From contig JAICKD010000019.1 in the NCBI GenBank assembly GCA_025928125.1, forward strand, positions 1-13,989: a stretch of 13,989 bases of DNA, given 5' to 3'. The notes under the pieces were generated by a model, which was not told where the DNA came from, ran no database searches, and was given only the letters and a program-made list of their open reading frames with translations. The DNA comes from Ktedonobacterales bacterium. GTDB lineage: Bacteria; Chloroflexota; Ktedonobacteria; Ktedonobacterales; JADMIN01. Position 1 is the stretch's first letter. Every line of letters begins with the position of its first letter. Shown piece by piece: positions 13,209-13,989 of the stretch. The position numbers and the translations under genes were made by a program.

Positions 13209-13989
13209 GTGACACCATCACTCGCTGCCAGCGTGGTTCAGGCGCGTTCCGGTCGCTGGCTGGAACGCGCGCTGCTTGCCGCCTTCGTCCTGCATGGGCT
13301 GGCGATGCTCGGCATGGCGGCGCTGCTGTTGCCCGGCACGCCCGGCGGGTCGCAGAGTGACGTCGCCGCGCGGATGGCGTATGTCGCGGCGCATCCCTGG
13401 CTCTGGCGACTCGGCTGGCTGCCCTGGCAACTGACCGCGCTGGGCAATCTGCTGCTGGCGTGGGCGCTGCTGCGGACGACGTGGATTTCGCGCCCGCTGG
13501 CGTGGCTGACGCTGCTAGTGACGATGTGCGCCATCATCCCCGACCAGACCGGGCAGGCGCTCTGGGATACCGTCGGCGTGCGGCTGGCGACTCACGGCGA
13601 CCTCGCGGCGTATGCCAGCTTCGAGCGCACGATCTTCCCAATCATCGCGGCGGGCGGTGGCGCAGGCTATACACTGGCGGCGATATGCTGGAGCGTCTGT
13701 CTCGCGCGGGCAGGCGTCTGGACGCGCGGCATGACGGTCTTCTCCTGCCTGCTCTGGGCGCTCTTCGGGCTGCTGGCGCTGCTCGCCGCCCTGCCAGATG
13801 GCGTGGGCCTTCCAGCGTGGACCGTCGGCGCGGGCAACGCGGTCAGCTTCGTGTTGCTGCTGCTCTGGCTGGCGCTGGCGTCGGAACTGGTCATACGGCG
13901 GGCGCGTCCCACGACGCCATGGGGCCGCTACATGCCGTGGCGCTATCCTCGCCGCGCCATCGGCTGGCTGCTCGATCCGCTGGCCAATA
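13209..13989 (+). CDS. Multi-pass membrane protein, unknown function, 3' end cut by window
   Basis: 260 codons are visible from a GTG at 13209; an in-frame TAA (13191-13193, the aminotransferase stop) lies just upstream. About six hydrophobic helices can be seen: residues 21-41, 70-88, 95-111, 146-166, 175-195 and 203-224. An extracytoplasmic or cytoplasmic loop (112-145) contains PDQTGQALWD. A basic, aromatic tail follows the last helix (MPWRYPRRAIGWLLDP, 242-257), suggesting a further cytoplasmic region beyond the window. I do not recognise the family; the Trp-rich HPWLWRLGWLPWQLTALGN (62-80) is distinctive. The ribosome site is poor (GGGT about 10 bp upstream), consistent with translational coupling to the aminotransferase 15 bp before it. 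A GTG at 13233 is an alternative start. Confidence 0.75.
   Translation, partial: MTPSLAASVVQARSGRWLERALLAAFVLHGLAMLGMAALLLPGTPGGSQSDVAARMAYVAAHPWLWRLGWLPWQLTALGNLLLAWALLRTTWISRPLAWLTLLVTMCAIIPDQTGQALWDTVGVRLATHGDLAAYASFERTIFPIIAAGGGAGYTLAAICWSVCLARAGVWTRGMTVFSCLLWALFGLLALLAALPDGVGLPAWTVGAGNAVSFVLLLLWLALASELVIRRARPTTPWGRYMPWRYPRRAIGWLLDPLAN

Noticed and set aside
1..13989. Defence island, toxin-antitoxin pair, biosynthetic cluster or RNA genes
   Set aside because: No nuclease, restriction, toxin, NRPS/PKS, tRNA or rRNA signature was seen on either strand.

Overview
The window is GC-rich (roughly 60-65 % by eye) and bacterial. It carries an F420-type pyridoxamine-oxidase-fold protein, an EGWAVG-repeat beta-propeller lipoprotein, a SIMPL-domain protein, a stand-alone biotin carboxylase with a Leu-Glu-Val-Asn-Ala-Arg ATP-grasp signature, and intergenic palindromic repeats. 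Together these suggest Chloroflexota, possibly the Ktedonobacteria group. That is an inference from gene style, not a placement. I see no phage, plasmid, CRISPR, tRNA, rRNA or transposase gene.

Layout. Positions 1-1106 (minus, cut by the window edge) encode a YegS/DAGK-type lipid kinase. A regulatory gap with three dyads and candidate divergent promoters follows (1107-1457). Then four plus-strand genes: an F420/PPOX-fold protein (1458-1883), a membrane-anchored retropepsin-like aspartyl protease (2104-2748), an anchored SH3-like protein with a probably inactive beta-lactamase-like domain (2841-4040), and a seven-bladed propeller lipoprotein (4246-5286). The propeller gene is flanked by an imperfect 28-bp inverted repeat. 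A perfect 10-bp-stem hairpin separates it from three minus-strand genes, read in the order pentapeptide-repeat protein (7920-7222), intradiol ring-cleavage dioxygenase (7182-6280), SIMPL protein (6174-5395). A FrnE-like DsbA oxidoreductase (8250-8984, plus) overlaps tail-to-tail with a PaaI-type thioesterase (9471-8959, minus). Upstream of the thioesterase on the minus strand lies a biotin carboxylase (11288-9678). The last genes are a fold-type-I PLP aminotransferase (11679-13193, plus) and a multi-pass membrane protein that starts 15 bp after it and runs off the end.

How the genes relate. There is no single obvious pathway. The 2.1-5.3 kb block is three consecutive exported or membrane-anchored proteins of envelope type. 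The thioesterase and biotin carboxylase may share acyl-CoA metabolism. The dioxygenase has no recognisable aromatic-degradation partner beside it. The aminotransferase and membrane protein are spaced like an operon.

The most distinctive content is non-coding. (i) Two oppositely oriented copies of a two-hairpin repeat (8003-8058 and 11369-11432) differ by paired, pairing-preserving substitutions in the first hairpin. (ii) A 144-bp element (9527-9670) has 27-bp terminal inverted repeats and several internal two-base-loop hairpins, and sits 7 bp past the biotin carboxylase stop. (iii) An inverted repeat brackets the propeller gene. (iv) Several perfect dyads lie in promoter regions. No convincing new multi-gene system was found; the repeat elements are the best candidates for something undescribed.
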